From Cymbidium sinense (lineage: Eukaryota > Streptophyta > Magnoliopsida > Asparagales > Orchidaceae), in contig CM038215.1 of assembly GCA_021442155.1 (NCBI GenBank), positions 6,162,976 to 6,226,975 of the forward strand: a DNA stretch of 64,000 bases, read 5' to 3'. Below are positions 1-12,860 of the stretch, one piece after another. Positions within the stretch are counted from its first letter, which is position 1. Each line of letters opens with the position of its first letter. Under the pieces are notes generated by a model that saw nothing but the letters and a program-made list of their open reading frames with translations, was not told the DNA's origin and ran no database searches. Made by a program: the position numbers and the translations under genes.

Positions 1-244
1 TAAAAAATAAAAAATAAACCTAAATAAAAATAAAAAATAAAATAAACTAAAATAAATAAGAAAATAAACTAAATAAACTAAATAAACCAATACCTACTAG
101 TTTACTTAATTTAAAAAAAAACCCTAAACCGTCAACCTAAAACCATAAATCCTAAACCCTAAACCATAAATCCTAAAAGCATAAACCCTAAAACCCTAAA
201 CTCTAAAAACTAACCCTAAGCCATAAACCCTAAACTGCGAGTCA
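1..244 (+). repeat. Degenerate telomere-like array, left edge
   Basis: An AT-rich AATAAA/ACTAAA block gives way at about 100-120 to the recurrent junction motif (GTTTACTTAATTTAAAAA type), then to imperfect CCCTAAA units up to the copia LTR. No gene is visible. The C-rich strand is on +, as in all the other arrays of the window. Confidence 0.85.
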
Positions 245-2490
245 CTATAGCACCCAAGAGGGAGGGTGAATTGGGTGATTTTAAAAATTTTAAAGGTTAA
301 ATCTTAAAATTTATGTTTGAGTAGAAAATTAATTTTAGATTTTATAATGATAAGATACAATTCTTAATGCAGTAAAAATAAAAGTACAGTAAAGTAAAGA
401 GAGACAATAGAAACATAATATTTTTATTGTTCAGCCAAACCACAAAATCGGCCTACGTCCATGCCTAGCCACCCCTGGCTAGGAATCCACTAAATGCAAA
501 CTAGCTTATAAATAGTACTCTCCTATAACAGGGAGATTACAACCCCTACAACAATATGTACTCTCCTAGAAAGGGCTGAGTACAACCTCAATATAAATTT
601 TACAGCATAAAAAGAAAAATGCAAAAGAATAAATTTTGATAAAATAAATCTCTACAAATATACCAAGTTATCCAATTCAAAAAGTGATCTCACAACTTAT
701 AAATGATCACTTTATAACAAAAATTTTTGCAAGATAAAATGCTCACTTAATATTTATAGCAAATAATAAAATAAATATCTTAAAGTGATCTTACTAAGAT
801 GTTTATGTTATTACAATTTGTAGATTAATATAAAAATAATTTCAAAATAAATTCACAATATTCTTTTGAACAATAAAATAAATTTCAGTAAGGAACAATA
901 TTCTATTGAACAATATTCTTACTAAGATCCTTTTAATTAATGAAAATGATAACAAAATACTTAAATAAAATTAGTATATGATAGATCTAAGTAGGATAGT
1001 AAGCTTTTAATTAAAAGGAGAGATCTAGCAAATATGAAAATAATTTTAGTACAATAATTTAATTTAAAAAGCTTAAAATATACATCTAAAATAGATCTAA
1101 GAATAAATGATCTTTCAAATAAGACTAATGAAGAAATATTTCAAGAAACCAAAAGAAGTTTGTAATAAGATAAAAATTTGAACAAGTTGAAATAAATCCT
1201 ACAAACTATCACAAGAGTTTTTCACAAAAAATGATTGAAGAAACTTTGATGTGAAAAACTTAGACTTTGATGTCCAAAGATAAATCCACCAAAAAATATA
1301 AATTGGAAAGAATAAATAGATGGTGAAAATAGTATGAACAACTAAAAATGGATTAAGATCAAGAAAATAAACTCAAGTAATTTGAGATAGAAAGCTTAGT
1401 TGAAGATGTTGAAGCTTCCAAACCAAGGATTTGATCTTGCAATATTTGGAACACTTGGAAGGAAAATCTAGGAAATTTTCTCTTAGATTTGCTGGAGGGA
1501 TTTGGAATTTGAATGAGGAATGCTTTCCTGAAGAGAATGAGGGATATTTATAAGCAAGAAGGTCATTTTAAATTATTTCAAAAAATATATTAATCTAACA
1601 TCATTATATCATATAATAATTTTATATTTAATAAAAATATAATTTATATTAAATAAATATTAAATTCAAATTGCCAAAATCTAGCTATTCACATGGGCAA
1701 GTTAAAAATAATAAAATATGACTCTTAATATATTCAAAGCATGTAGCATGCATTCATTATTAAAATTAACTAATGTTTGAAGTCATAACAAATTCAATTT
1801 TAATCAAACGTGGGTCATGTAACCTATCCAATTAAAAGAAAAAAAATCCAAGGAATCTGTTGGAGATAAAATCATATATAAATTCCTTGATTATAAAATG
1901 ACTTTGGCTAAAATACAAAATTATACATATTTTTGTTAATTTTGAAATATGATATTTAAATATTATGATATAATTTATATGTAATCATACATATGTTAAT
2001 TTTCATATAACCTTAAAATTAAATTAAATATTTAATTATATTAAGTATATAAACTAATTACAGTTAATAGTCATAATTTATTATAATTTTTTTTTTGGCA
2101 ATTCAAATGCTATGTATGAAACATATAATTGAATGTTAATTAGATATAGATTTATATAAATTAACCTCATTATCATTATTTCAAATAAAGAGAAATAATA
2201 TGCAAAGTTGTAAGCAAATTAATTCATGCCAATGAACTCATATGAATTTCTAAGATAGTTATAATTGCATATAAGCTAAAATATTGCATCTTGAGCTTCA
2301 ATTTATCCATTTTGATTAATCTTTCATTCTTCTATTCTTGCAATTTCCTCAAACATATTGTGAGATGTATTGGATATGTAATTAACAATTAATTTATCTG
2401 AAATGCATAAAACATATATTAGAACATCCAAGCATTCGTTTGTTATCATATAAATTGATTGGATTGAACATGAGGCTCATTAAGCCAACA
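245..2490 (-). repeat. 3' LTR of the copia element (complete)
   Basis: It is about 2.25 kb long. On the minus strand it starts with TGTTGGCTTAATGAG directly after the polypurine tract and ends next to the TTGGGTGCTATAG sequence shared with the other LTR. The first 840 bp from 245 align by eye with 7511-8350. The 3' terminal dinucleotide is not a clean CA, so that end is placed by the limit of LTR-LTR similarity. It is AT-rich and holds no coding sequence. Confidence 0.85.
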
Positions 2491-2505
2491 ATCTCCCCCT
2501 TTTTG
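2491..2505 (-). other. Polypurine tract of the copia element
   Basis: On the minus strand this reads AAAAAGGGGGAGAT, immediately before the TGTTGG start of the 3' LTR and after a GTTTGTCATCATC stretch typical of plant copia elements. In such elements it primes plus-strand DNA synthesis. Its position fixes the LTR boundary at 2490. Confidence 0.88.
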
Positions 2506-2734
2506 ATGATGACAAACTAATGTTGGGTATTGATTTTGATGAAGGTTGACCTTTCATCATAGTTTTTGAAAAAAAATTTCTCTTCTTAAAAAAATTTAAG
2601 CACAAGAGATGAATAATATTGCTCCCCTTAAATGTATGCATTAAATAAACTTAATACTGAGCAACATTTTACTCTTCTCCCCCTTTTGACAATATAAAAA
2701 AGTGAGAACAAACTACATATAGTTTTAAATATTA

Positions 2735-4460
2735 GGATCTAACATTCCAAGCATGCATCTACAAAATGTTCTTCTGGTAATGGTTTTGAAAAAATATCTG
2801 CAATTTGTAAATTGGTACTAATGAAATTAATATTAACATTACCTTTCAAAACGTGATCCCTAATAAAATGATGTCTAATTTCTATATGCTTGGTTCATGA
2901 GTGTTGGATAGGATTTTTGGTTAAACTAATAGCACTAGTATTATCACATAGAACTAGAATGTGATCTTACTTAATACCAAAATCTTTTAATTATTTCTTT
3001 AACCAAAGGACCTGAGCAACACAACTATCGGCAGCTATGTACTCATCCTCAATAGTGGAAAAAGCTACATAATTTTGTTTCCTAGATGACCAAGGCACAA
3101 GCGATGATCCTAAAAATTGACTTGTGCCTGATGTGCTTTTTCTATCTACTTTTCATCTAGTAAAATCAGTATCAGAATAAGCAACCAAATCAAATGATAA
3201 AGAATTTTTAGGATACCATAAACCTAACTTAGTAGTGCCTATCAAATACCGAAAGGTATAAAAGTGAGATTCTTTCGGGTTGACTGCTATTAAATTAGAT
3301 TCTTTAGGGTTAGTCTGAAAATGAGCACACAAACAAACAGCAAACATAATATCACGCCTACTAGCAGCAAGGTATAAACATGAACCTATCATACTTCTAT
3401 AAATTTTTTGATCAATAGATATTCCTAATCCATTTAAATCTAATTTTGTAGATGGGCTCATAAGAGCTTTACTAGATTTAAATCTTTTCATGTCAAACCT
3501 CTAAAGTAATTCATTTGTGTACTTGATTTGATAGATGAATGTGCCATTTTCTTGTTGCTTCACTTGAAGACCTAAGAAAACAAATAAGTTCTCCCATCAT
3601 AGATTCATTTCAAACTCTTTAGACATCAAAGATGAGAACTCATGGCATAAAGATTCATTTGTATTTCCAAATAATATATCATCTACATACACTTGTACCA
3701 TAATAAAATCATCATCTATGCTCTTAAGGAATAATGTAGTATCTACTCTACCCTTTCTAAATCCATGATCTATCAAAAAGTTACTTAACCCATCATACCA
3801 AGCACGAGGAGCCTTTTATAAGGCTTTCTTTAATTTATACACATTATTTGGACAATCAAGGCTCTCAAATCCAGAAGGTTGCTCTACAAATACATCTTGG
3901 TCAATAAATCCATTCAAAAATGCACTCTTGACATGCATTTGAAAAAGTTTAAAATCCCTAAAATAAGCATAAGCAAGGAGTAACCTAATAGCTTCTAGTC
4001 TTGTTACGGATGCAAAATATTCTTCAAAATCTATACCTTCAACTTGTGTGTACCCTTGTGCAACTAATCTAGCTTTATTTCTAATAATACAACCTTAATC
4101 ATCTAGCTTATTCCTAAAGACCCATTTTGTTCCAATGATATTTTGATCTTGTGTTCTTGGGACTAATTCTCAACATCATTTCTTACAAATTGATTCAACT
4201 CCTCTTCCATAGCAACAATCCAAAAAATATATTTTAATGCTTCTTCTAAATTTTTAGGTTCAACCACAGATAAAAATGTTGAATGATCTACAACCTTTCT
4301 ACTATGTCTTCTAGTCATAACTCCTTTTGAAGGATCTCCTATAATTAGTTCCTTTGAATGAATTTTATTATATTTCCATTCTTTAGGCATTGAATCATTC
4401 ACATTATCTTCTAAAGATATTTTCATAAGATTATCAATCTCTTCATCATTAACTTCATTT
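2735..4460 (-). pseudogene. Copia reverse transcriptase and RNase H, broken
   Basis: The minus-strand frames carry the end of a copia pol. A YVDD catalytic box of reverse transcriptase lies near 3690, in the context VQVYVDDILFGNTNESL. The open piece 3153-3491 covers the RT-RNase H connection (YRSMIGSCLYLAASRRDIMF). RNase H follows at about 2740-3150 with YIAADSCVAQVLWLK and the C-terminal TKHIEIRHHFIRDHV and IADIFSKPLPEEHF motifs. Frames are interrupted repeatedly by stops, so no functional enzyme is made. An open piece at 4163-4426 is the RT N-terminal edge. The family would copy element RNA into cDNA in cytoplasmic particles. Confidence 0.9.
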
Positions 4461-4479
4461 CTAATGGGATCAAGTAAAT

Positions 4480-5400
4480 TTTCATCAATAATAATATGTA
4501 TTGATTATTCTACAATCATTTTTCTCTTATTGAAAATTCTATAATCTCTACTAGAAAGAGAGTATCCTAAGAAAATACCATCTTTTGATTTGCAATCAAA
4601 CTTACCTAGATGCTTTTTTCCATTATTCAAAATAAAGCATTTACATCCAAATACATGAAAGTGTTCAATCTTAGGCTTCTTTCCAAAAAATAATTCAGAG
4701 GGTGTCTGCTTCAAAATTGGTTTAACATAGATCCTATTCATCATATAACATGTAGTATTTACTGCATTTGCCCAAAAATATTTTGGAAATTTATACTCAT
4801 CAAGAATAGATCTACTTAATTCAATTAATATTCTTTTTTTTCTTTCTACTACTCAATTTTATTAGGGAGTTCTAGGTGCAGAAAAATTATGTCTAATCCC
4901 ATGTTCATCACAATAATCCTCAAATAATTTATTTTCAAATTCGCCACCATGATCAATTTGAACCCTATTAATCAAAAGGCCTTGTTCTCTTTGAATATAT
5001 TTAGAAAACTTTCTAAACTAACCAAAAACATCATCCTTGTAGGTTACAAACAAAACCCAAGTACATCTAGAGAAATCATCAACAATCACAAAATCATAAT
5101 TTTACCACCTAAGCTAGTGGTGCTAATTGGACCAAACAAATCCATGTGCAACAATTTTGGAGGTCTAGAAGTAGAAATAATATTTTTACTTTTAAATAAG
5201 CTTCTAGAATGCTTACCATGAATACATGCATCACAAACATAGTTTGAATGAAAATTTAATTTAGGTAATCCAACTACTAAATCAAGTTTTGCAATTTTAT
5301 TGAGTGTGTGCATATTAATATTACATTGTCTCCTATGCCATAACCATATATCATCATGAGTGCTTTTAAAATAAAGTAAATTCAAATTAACATCATGAAA
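4480..5400 (-). pseudogene. Copia integrase, broken
   Basis: The pre-integrase zinc-binding region lies at 5086-5385 (VCDACIHGKHSRSLF with the LLHMDLFGPI start of the core). Its usual WHRRLGH is changed to WHRRQCN, so one zinc-binding histidine is lost. The catalytic core continues to about 4740: DDFSR, then IDHGGEF where SDHGGEF is usual, then VVERKKR with the third acidic residue. The stretch 4505-4744 (HVFGCKCFILN, GIFLGYS) is the core's C-terminal side. Stops separate the pieces. An open frame on the opposite strand at 4949-5221 is only the antisense of this domain. Confidence 0.9.
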
Positions 5401-5639
5401 GCTATCTAAATTAATGACAAATATTTTTATGTCTTTTTCCTGCTAAGAAAGCATTTTCATTATTTTTTATAATACAATATGATGTATGAAATACTACATT
5501 CAAACCTTTATCACATAATTGACTAATAGAAATTAAATTATGTTTTAATCCTTCTACTAGAAAAACTTTATCTAAAGTGATAGAATTCTTACTAATAGCC
5601 CAATGCCAATGATCTTTCCCTTTGCATTATCTCCATGTG

Positions 5640-6010
5640 TAACAAATCCTCCATCACTTGATTCTAAAGTTGTGAATTTATCTTTATCTCTCGTCATATG
5701 TCTTGAACATCCGCTGTCCAAGTACCACATGCCTTCTTTGATTTTGCTTTGAAGGAATTCCTACAAAAGAAAATCACATGTTAACTTTTGGAACCCAAAC
5801 ATGTTTGGGTCCACATTCTAAATTTGAAGCAAGATATCTAGCAGACGTGGTTTGTGTAGTGCTTGTACCTTTTGGTACCCAAACATAAGATGATTTCTTA
5901 GTGTTTTGTAATTAATGTGCATAGAAATCAAATGAAATATGCCCTTTTCTATCACAATAGTTGCACCAAACATTAGTGTCTGCATATGGCTTAGCACAAT
6001 AATTATAAGG
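5640..6010 (-). pseudogene. Copia protease and second zinc-knuckle-like segment, broken
   Basis: On the minus strand, near 5690-5735, WYLDSGCSRHMT is the copia aspartic protease active site (DSG) in its standard setting. Upstream, near 5930-5980, the segment WCNYCDRKGHISFDF is a zinc-knuckle-like motif whose last cysteine is replaced, followed by a VPKG segment typical of the stretch before protease. The protease would process the gag-pol polyprotein. The frame is broken by stops on both sides. Confidence 0.85.
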
Positions 6011-6529
6011 TATATGAGTGGGATGTGTATGATGCAAATAATTTTTATTAAATGTTTTACTTGATAAAGCATTATAATGAACTTGTGATTTCAAACATAA
6101 TTCTAATCTTAGTTTTAACAAGATATTCTCTCTTTCAAGTTTACATACATGTAAGGAACAATTTATTAAAGAATTAGTTTTACTTTTTAAATTATCACAT
6201 TTATTTTTTAAATTAAAAAAATTCATATCTAAATTTTTATGTTATTTTTCTATGGTTTTCTATTTTTTTTAATTTTTTATATTCAATAACTAAATCATTA
6301 AAAGAATCATCTAATTCATCATAAGATATATCATTACATACCTCTTGAGAATCTAAGTCAGATTCTCCATTTGTCATAAGAAATATGTTGACCTCTTCAT
6401 CGAATGAGAAAGTACTTGATTCATTTGAATCTAAGTTGGCCCATAAAGCCTTCTTCGTATGCTACTTTTTCTCCTTCATATTTTTTCTTCTTTCCACTTC
6501 AATCTTATTCTTCTTTGATTCAACAAGTT

Positions 6530-7471
6530 CTAGACAATCACCTCTTTTGTGTCCAAGCTTGTTACATTGGTAGCAAATGTTCCCTTCACCTATAGGAAAT
6601 TTCTTAGTTTGAAATTTATAGTTTTTAGATTTTTTATACCTTTGATTCTTCTTCCTTACAAGTTCCCAAGCCTTTTGGATAGCATGACCACCTCATCACT
6701 ATCACCATCTGAGTTTGAGGTGTTATGCTCATCACTATCATCAACTTGTAATGCAATAGCTTTATCTTTCTCCTTCTCCCTTTTTGCTGAGTTATCCATC
6801 TTATCCCTTTGAGCCTTTGAGCAATAACCTATTCATGTGCTATCAATTAACCCAAAAGCTGTTCAAGTGGATAAGTAGATAAATCCTTAGCTTCACTAAT
6901 AGTAGTTACTTTAGCTTCCCATTCTTTTGGAAGACATTTAAGAATCTTATAGGCAGTCTTGATTCTATATGTTTTCCAAGAGAATGCAATGTGTTAATTA
7001 TTTTCATGAATCTAGTATACATATCAGAAATAGATTCAGAAGGAGACATATGAAATAACTCATATTCATGAACAAGTCTGTTTATGTGATCATCTCTAAC
7101 TTCACTAGTTCCTTCATAAGTTATAATGAGCTTATCCCATATTTCTTTTGTTGTATTAAACATAGAAATTTTCATGTAATCATCAGGTAATAAAGTATAA
7201 TGTAAAGTATTACAAGCCCTTACAATTAATTCATTGAGTTCTCTTTCAGCTATAGTCCATTCCTCACAAAATTTTTCTACTTTAATGTCATTTACTTCTA
7301 CTGTGAGTGTATGATATTGATGTGTCAACATGTACCACTGCGTGCATCTTGACCTCTTAAAAATGTACTAATTCTATTTTTCCAATAATCAAATGTTACA
7401 ATATCTAAAAGTGCAAGTCTATGGGTGGATTATCCCTCTAGTAGTGAACCCTTTGGGAAACCTTGTACCAT
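6530..7471 (-). pseudogene. Copia gag, broken
   Basis: A start codon lies at 7469-7471 on the minus strand (MVQGFPKGSLLEG, then a stop where glutamine is expected). The expected FDYWKNRISTFL segment near 7400 marks the gag N terminus. The open piece 6906-7331 carries the plant copia gag core: KISMFNTTKEIWDKL and YEGTSEVRDDHINRLVHEY. A well-preserved CCHC zinc knuckle, CYQCNKLGHKRGDC, sits at about 6534-6590. Gag normally packages the element RNA. Stops at the N terminus and after residue ~140 of the core piece make it a pseudogene. Plus-strand open frames at 6385-6812 are antisense shadows. Confidence 0.9.
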
Positions 7472-7510
7472 AGTGAAATGATCTACTTTTGGATGTTAAG
7501 CCAATAAAAG

Positions 7511-8350
7511 CTATAGCACCCAAGAGGGGGGGTGCTGTGAATTGGGTGATATTAAAAATTTTAAAAGTTAAATCTTAAATTTTAAGTTTTAGTAGAAAAT
7601 TAATTTTAGATTTTATAATGACAAGATACAATTCTTAATGTAGCAAAAATAAAAGTACAGTAAAGTAAAGAGAGACAATAGGCACACAATTTTTACGTGG
7701 TTTAGCCAAACCCCAAAATCGACCAACATCCACGCCTAGTCACCCCTGACTAAGAATCCACTAAATGAAATATAGCTTACAAATAGTACTCTCCTATAAC
7801 GGGGTGAGTACAACCCCTACAACAATATGTACTCTCCTACAAAGGGGCGAGTACAACCCCAATATAAATTTTACAACATGAAAAGAAAAATATAAAATAA
7901 TAAATTTTGATAAAATAAATCTCTCACAAATATACTAAGCTATCCAATTCAAAAAGTGATCTCACTACTTTTAAATGATCACTTTACAATTTAAAATTTT
8001 GGCAAGATAAAATACTCACTTAATATTTATAAGAAATAATAAAATAAATATCTTAAAGTGATCTTACTAAGATGTTTATGCTATTACGATTTGTAGACTA
8101 ATATAAAAATGATTTCAAAATAAATTCACAATATTCTTTTGCACAATAAAATAAATTTCAACATGGAATAATTTATTTTATTTAAACAAAAAAGATGCTT
8201 TCAATTAATGCAAATGATCACAAAATACTTAAATAAAATTAGTATATGATAGATCTAAGTAGGCTAGTAAGCTTTTAATTAAAAAGAGAGATCTAGCAAA
8301 TATGAAAATAATTTAATTTAAAATGCTTAAAATATACTTCTTAAATAGAC
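7511..8350 (-). repeat. 5' LTR of the copia element, truncated
   Basis: It shares the CTATAGCACCCAAGAG end and the following ~840 bp with the left LTR, with scattered differences. At about 8345-8350 the LTR similarity ends (after AAATATACTTCTTAAATAGA) and CCCTAAA-type repeat begins, so about 1.4 kb is missing, including the promoter end. No initiator-tRNA primer-binding site of the usual TGGTATCAGAGC form is recognisable in the leader at 7472-7510. Confidence 0.85.
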
Positions 8351-10046
8351 CATAAAGCCTAAACACTAAATGCTAAACCCTAATCCCTAAACCCTAACCC
8401 TAAACCTTAAACCTAAAACCCTAAAAATCTAAAAACCTAAACCTAAAGTAAATAAAACCTAAAAATAAAATAAATAAAAAACTTAAACTAAAATAAAAAA
8501 CCCTAAACTCTAAAACTAACCCTAAACCCTAAACCTACAACCCTAAATGCTAAACCCTAAACCCTAAACCCTAAAAAACCCTAAATCCTAAACCCTAAAA
8601 ACCCTAAACCCTAATGCCAAAACACTACACCCAAACCCTAAACCTTAACCCTAAACACTAAACCCTAAAACACTAAATGTAAAGCCCTAAACCCTAAAAC
8701 CCTAAACCTTAAACCCTAAACCCTAAGAACCTAAAAACCCTAAATCCTAAACATTAAACCCTAAAACTAACCCTAACCCTGAACCCTAAACCTATAACCC
8801 TAAACCCACACCCTAAACCCCAAACCTTAAACCTACAACCTAAACTTAAACTAAACTAAAATAAATAAATAATATGTAAACTAAAAAAAACTAAATAAAC
8901 TAAAATAAAGATAAAAATAAATAAAATATAAAATAAATAAATAAAAATAAATAAATAGATAAAGTAATAAAAAATAAACTAAATAAACCTAAACCTAAAC
9001 TAAAATAAAAATAAAAATAAACTCAACTAAACTAAATGAACATAAACTAAATAGTAATAAACCTAAAACAAAAATAAATAAATAAAATATACCTAAAAAA
9101 TTAAACCTAAAACATAGATAAACTAAAATAAAATAAATAAAAAAATAAAATAAATATATAAACTAAAATAAAAATAAACTAAAAAAAATTAATAAACTTA
9201 AACCTAAACTAAATAAATCAAAAAACAAACGTAAAATAAAATTGAATAAACTTAAATAATAAATAAATAAAATAAACTAAATAAAAATTAAAATAAATAA
9301 AAATGCAAAACCTAAACCTAAAATTTAAACTAAACTAAATAAAAAAGACTAAATATATAAAAATAAAAAAAAAATTAAAAACAAATAAAGTAAATAAAAA
9401 TAAACTAAGTAAGCCCAAACCTAAGCTAAACAATATAAAGAATAATAAAAAACTAATCTAAACTAAACAAAAAAATAAATAATCAAACCCTAAACATAAA
9501 AATAAATAAAATGAAATAAAAATAAAAATAAAGTACACCTAAATATATAAATAAATAAAATAAAATAAACTAAACTAAAAAAATAAACCTAAACTAAATA
9601 AATAACTTAAATAAACCTAAACTTAAACTTAAATAAACTAAAATAAAAGTTAAATATAATAAATAATTAAATAGAAATAAATAAATAAATAATTTATAAA
9701 AATAAATAAATAAATAAACTAATTATGCTAAACTAAATAAACCCTATAAAAAAATCAAGTAAAATAAAAATAAAAAATAAATTAAAATGAAATGAAAAAT
9801 AGAGTAAAATAAAATAAATAAACTAAACTACAACCTAAACCTAAATAAAAGAAATAAAAATAAACTAAATAAACCTAAATAAATAATGTAAAAATAAAAT
9901 AAGCCAAACTACAATAAAATAAACCTAAAATATAACTAAACTAAACTAAATAATTAAATAAACCCAAACCTTAAAATTAAAATAAAATAAAACAAAACCA
10001 AAACCTAAAAATAAAATAATGTAAAAATAAACCTAAAAAACAAAAC
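8351..10046 (+). repeat. Degenerate telomere-like array
   Basis: About 500 bp of recognisable CCCTAAA units with single-base changes (8360-8870) decays into AATAAA/ACTAAA/CCTAAA low-complexity DNA up to the LINE. The + strand is almost free of G. I see no gene in it. Confidence 0.9.
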
Positions 10047-10062
10047 TAAACCTAAAATAATA
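10047..10062. repeat. Putative LINE target-site duplication, left copy
   Basis: TAAACCTAAAATAATA here recurs exactly at 13076-13091 on the other side of the LINE. The surroundings are low-complexity, so a chance match is possible, but the position flush with both element ends supports a real duplication. Confidence 0.65.
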
Positions 10063-10229
10063 CAACAAGAACAACAACAATAAGCCTTAATCCCACTAGG
10101 TGGGGTCGGCTACATGAATCCTTTGTCTCCATTGTGTCCTATTATGTGTCAAATTCTCATTTAAATCAAGTATACTAAAATCATTTTTATACATCTTAAC
10201 CGAGTCATTTTAGGTCTACCTCTACCTTT

Positions 10230-11715
10230 CTCAACATAAGGCAAATCTAATGCATCTACTCTCCTAATTGGGTCATCGATGGTCGACGCTTTATGTCCAA
10301 ACCATCTAAGACTCTCCTAATCTTATCTACCACTGGAGTTATTCCAACTTTTTCCCGAATATACTCATTTTTCATTCTATCTCTAAGAGTAAAGCCACTC
10401 ATCCACCTAAGCATCCTCATCTTTGTAAAACTTAACATAGTCTTATGCTTCTCTTTTATTATCCAACATTCTCGCATAAGTTGCGGTCTTACCACCATCT
10501 TATAAAATTTTCCCTTAAGTTTAAGTGGAACTTTTCTATCACATAATAGGCGATGCATTCCTCCACTTTAACCATCCAACTTGAATTCTACTAATAACAT
10601 CTCCATCTATTTCACCATCATTTTGAACAATAGAGCCTAAATATCTGAAACGCTCACTCTTATTAATGACTTGTTCACCTAATGTCACAACACTACCACT
10701 ACAACTTCTACTACTAAAATTACACTCCATATATTTAGTTTTAGATCTACTTAAATAAAAACCTTTAGACTCTAGAGTTGACCTCCATAATTCAAGTTTC
10801 TGTTGGTCTCCCTCTTTAGTCTTATCAACAAGAAGAATGTCATAAGAAAAGCATACAAGGTACATCTTCTTGTAAATCTAGAAAGAACATCCATAACTAA
10901 AGTAAAAGATAATGGCTTAAAGCTGATCCTTGATGTAATCCAACCAAATAGGAAAATATTTTGTCAATCCTCCTTGTGTTTGGACACAAGTAAGTATATA
11001 TCCTTAATGACTTGAATATAACCAATATTAACTCCTTTCTATTCTAGAATCCAAAGAACATCTCTTGAAACTTTATCATAAGCTTTCTAAATCAATAGAT
11101 ATCATGTAGATCCTCCTTACTTTCTATGCTTCTCCATCAAACCCCTTAACAAATGTGTAGCATCCATAGTAGATCTACTAGCATGAAACCAAACTATTGT
11201 GAGAAACGTATCACATCAACCTATGCTCAATTACTCTCCCATAATTTTAATGTATAGCACATTAACCTAATTCCTCTATAATTTGCACATCTTGTGCATC
11301 ACCTTTATTCTTAAATATAGGAACCAACAAACTCTTTCTCCACTCATCTAGCATCTTTTAGTCTTTAAAATGACATTAAAAGATTTGTAAGCCAAGAAAT
11401 TTTGATCTCCTAAACATTTCCACACTTCTATTGGAATATTATTCATCTACTTTTTCACATTTCATTTTCTTTAAAGCTTCACTAACTAATTTATTTATGA
11501 TAAAATGAAATTCTCTATTTTTGTTTAGGGTATCAAGGTTGATAAAATCAATCATACTTTCAGATCCTTCATTGAATAGTTTATCAAAATACCTCATCCA
11601 CCTATTTTCAATATCCTTTTCTAAAAAAAGCATTTTATTATTTTCATACTTAATACACCTCACTTGAACTATGTCTTTACTTCTCCTATCTCTTTGGTTG
11701 GCTAACTTATACATA
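10230..11715 (-). pseudogene. LINE reverse transcriptase and C-terminal region, broken
   Basis: The open piece 10539-10865 contains the catalytic region, FSYDILLVDKT, where FADDIVLVDET is usual, so a catalytic aspartate is lost. It continues with LELWRSTLESKGFYLSRSKT and RFRYLGSIVQNDGEIDGDV. The piece 10256-10558 continues with LCDRKVPLKLKGKFYKMVVR and MLRWMSGFTLRDRMKNE, the conserved region after the RT palm. The piece 11439-11714 (LANQRDRRSKDIVQVRCIK) is the N-terminal side of RT. Frames shift between the pieces. The family reverse-transcribes its own RNA at nicked chromosomal DNA. Confidence 0.9.
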
Positions 11716-11819
11716 CATCTTTCACCTTCTTTGGTATCTAATCTATTATATAAATAAAAGCTAAATATTTTGCATCATATATTGCTTTAGAATCTACAAC
11801 CACTTTATATCTTTCTCAA

Positions 11820-12860
11820 TTCTCAAGTTTTACATCTAAATGGTTTATAACAATACTTCTTATTTTTTATCTTTTCTTGCACACTCTGACTCCACCACCA
11901 ACTATTCTTATTAAAACAAGCTTTTTCTTTTGATTCTCCAAGCACATCATTAGCAACTTGCTTAATTTTACTTGCTATTTCTTGCCACATAATGTTAGCT
12001 TCCTCATGAACATCCCAAATTCTAATCTCTTGTAGCATGCTCTTAAAAATATTTTTATTTGTGTTCTTTAAGTGTCCCCATCTAATTCTAGGACAATAAT
12101 TTGGTTTATTTTTTCTCTTACAACCTTTCATCTTAAAATCTAAAACTAACAATTGATGTTGGGTACTTAGATTTTCACTTGGGATTTTACAATCTTTACA
12201 ATCTAAATGATCTATTTTTCTTATCGAAAATAATCAAATGTTTTACTAGATCCATTTTTATAAGTAATAATATGTTCATCTCCTTTCCAAATAAAGTGTT
12301 AGCAACTACAAAATCATAAGCTAAAGCAAAATCTAATATATCTTCTTCATTAGTCACCCAAATCCATAACCACCATGAATACTTTAAAATCTTCTACCAC
12401 TCTACCAACATGTCCATTTAAATCTCCTCCAATAAAAACTTTTTCTTCAAGAGGTATCTTTTCTATTAATCCCTCTAATTCATTCCAAAAATTTTCTTTT
12501 GCACTTACCTCCATACCTACTTGAGGAGCATAGACACAAATAACATTGATAATCTTAGTATCAACAATAATCTTTCAAGCTATAATTCTATCTCCACATC
12601 TATTAATATTTATAACATTATCCTTCAAACATTTATCTATAATCACACCTACACCATTTCTAATTCTATTTTACCAATACCAAAGTTTAAAACCTAAACT
12701 ATCAATCTCCTTGGCTTTGTCCCCAACCCATTTAGCTGCTTGAACACATAAAATATTTATCTTTCTATGAACCATAATATCTATTAATTCCATTAATTTA
12801 CTTGTAAGAGTACCTATATTCCAAGATCCTAACCTAATTATAGTTTCATGGACTAACTTT
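11820..12860 (-). pseudogene. LINE endonuclease and linker, broken
   Basis: On the minus strand the start of an apurinic-type endonuclease is readable near 12840: SWNIGTLTSKLMELIDIM, then ILCVQAAKWVGDKAKEID, where the usual glutamate of VQETKW is replaced by alanine, a catalytic change. Further on come VICVYAPQVG and FIGGDLNGHVG, the catalytic D-L-N box. The linker piece 11823-12152 has VLGESKEKACFNKNSWWW and VQEKIKNKKYCYK. The endonuclease would nick target DNA. Stops and frameshifts make it non-functional. A plus-strand open frame at 12546-12743 is an antisense shadow. Confidence 0.88.

Larger units (their letters stand above)
245..8350 (-). mobile_element. Ty1/copia LTR retrotransposon, decayed, 5' LTR truncated
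   Basis: Read on the minus strand, this is a copia element in the order 5' LTR (truncated), gag, protease, integrase, reverse transcriptase, RNase H, polypurine tract, 3' LTR. Integrase preceding RT is diagnostic of Ty1/copia. The internal part is about 5.0 kb, a normal length, so nothing large is missing, but stops and frameshifts break every domain. The two LTRs share the same sequence from the CTATAGCACCC end for about 840 bp with scattered substitutions and small indels, so the insertion is not recent. The right LTR stops near 8350 and continues as CCCTAAA-type repeat. The element is non-autonomous. I do not assign a lineage; Tork or SIRE-like are both possible. Confidence 0.93.

Noticed and set aside
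4949..5221. + strand 90-residue frame
   Set aside because: Antisense to the copia integrase.
6385..6812. Three overlapping + frames with serine- and phenylalanine-rich products
   Set aside because: They lie antisense to copia gag, whose zinc knuckle and core are clear on the minus strand.
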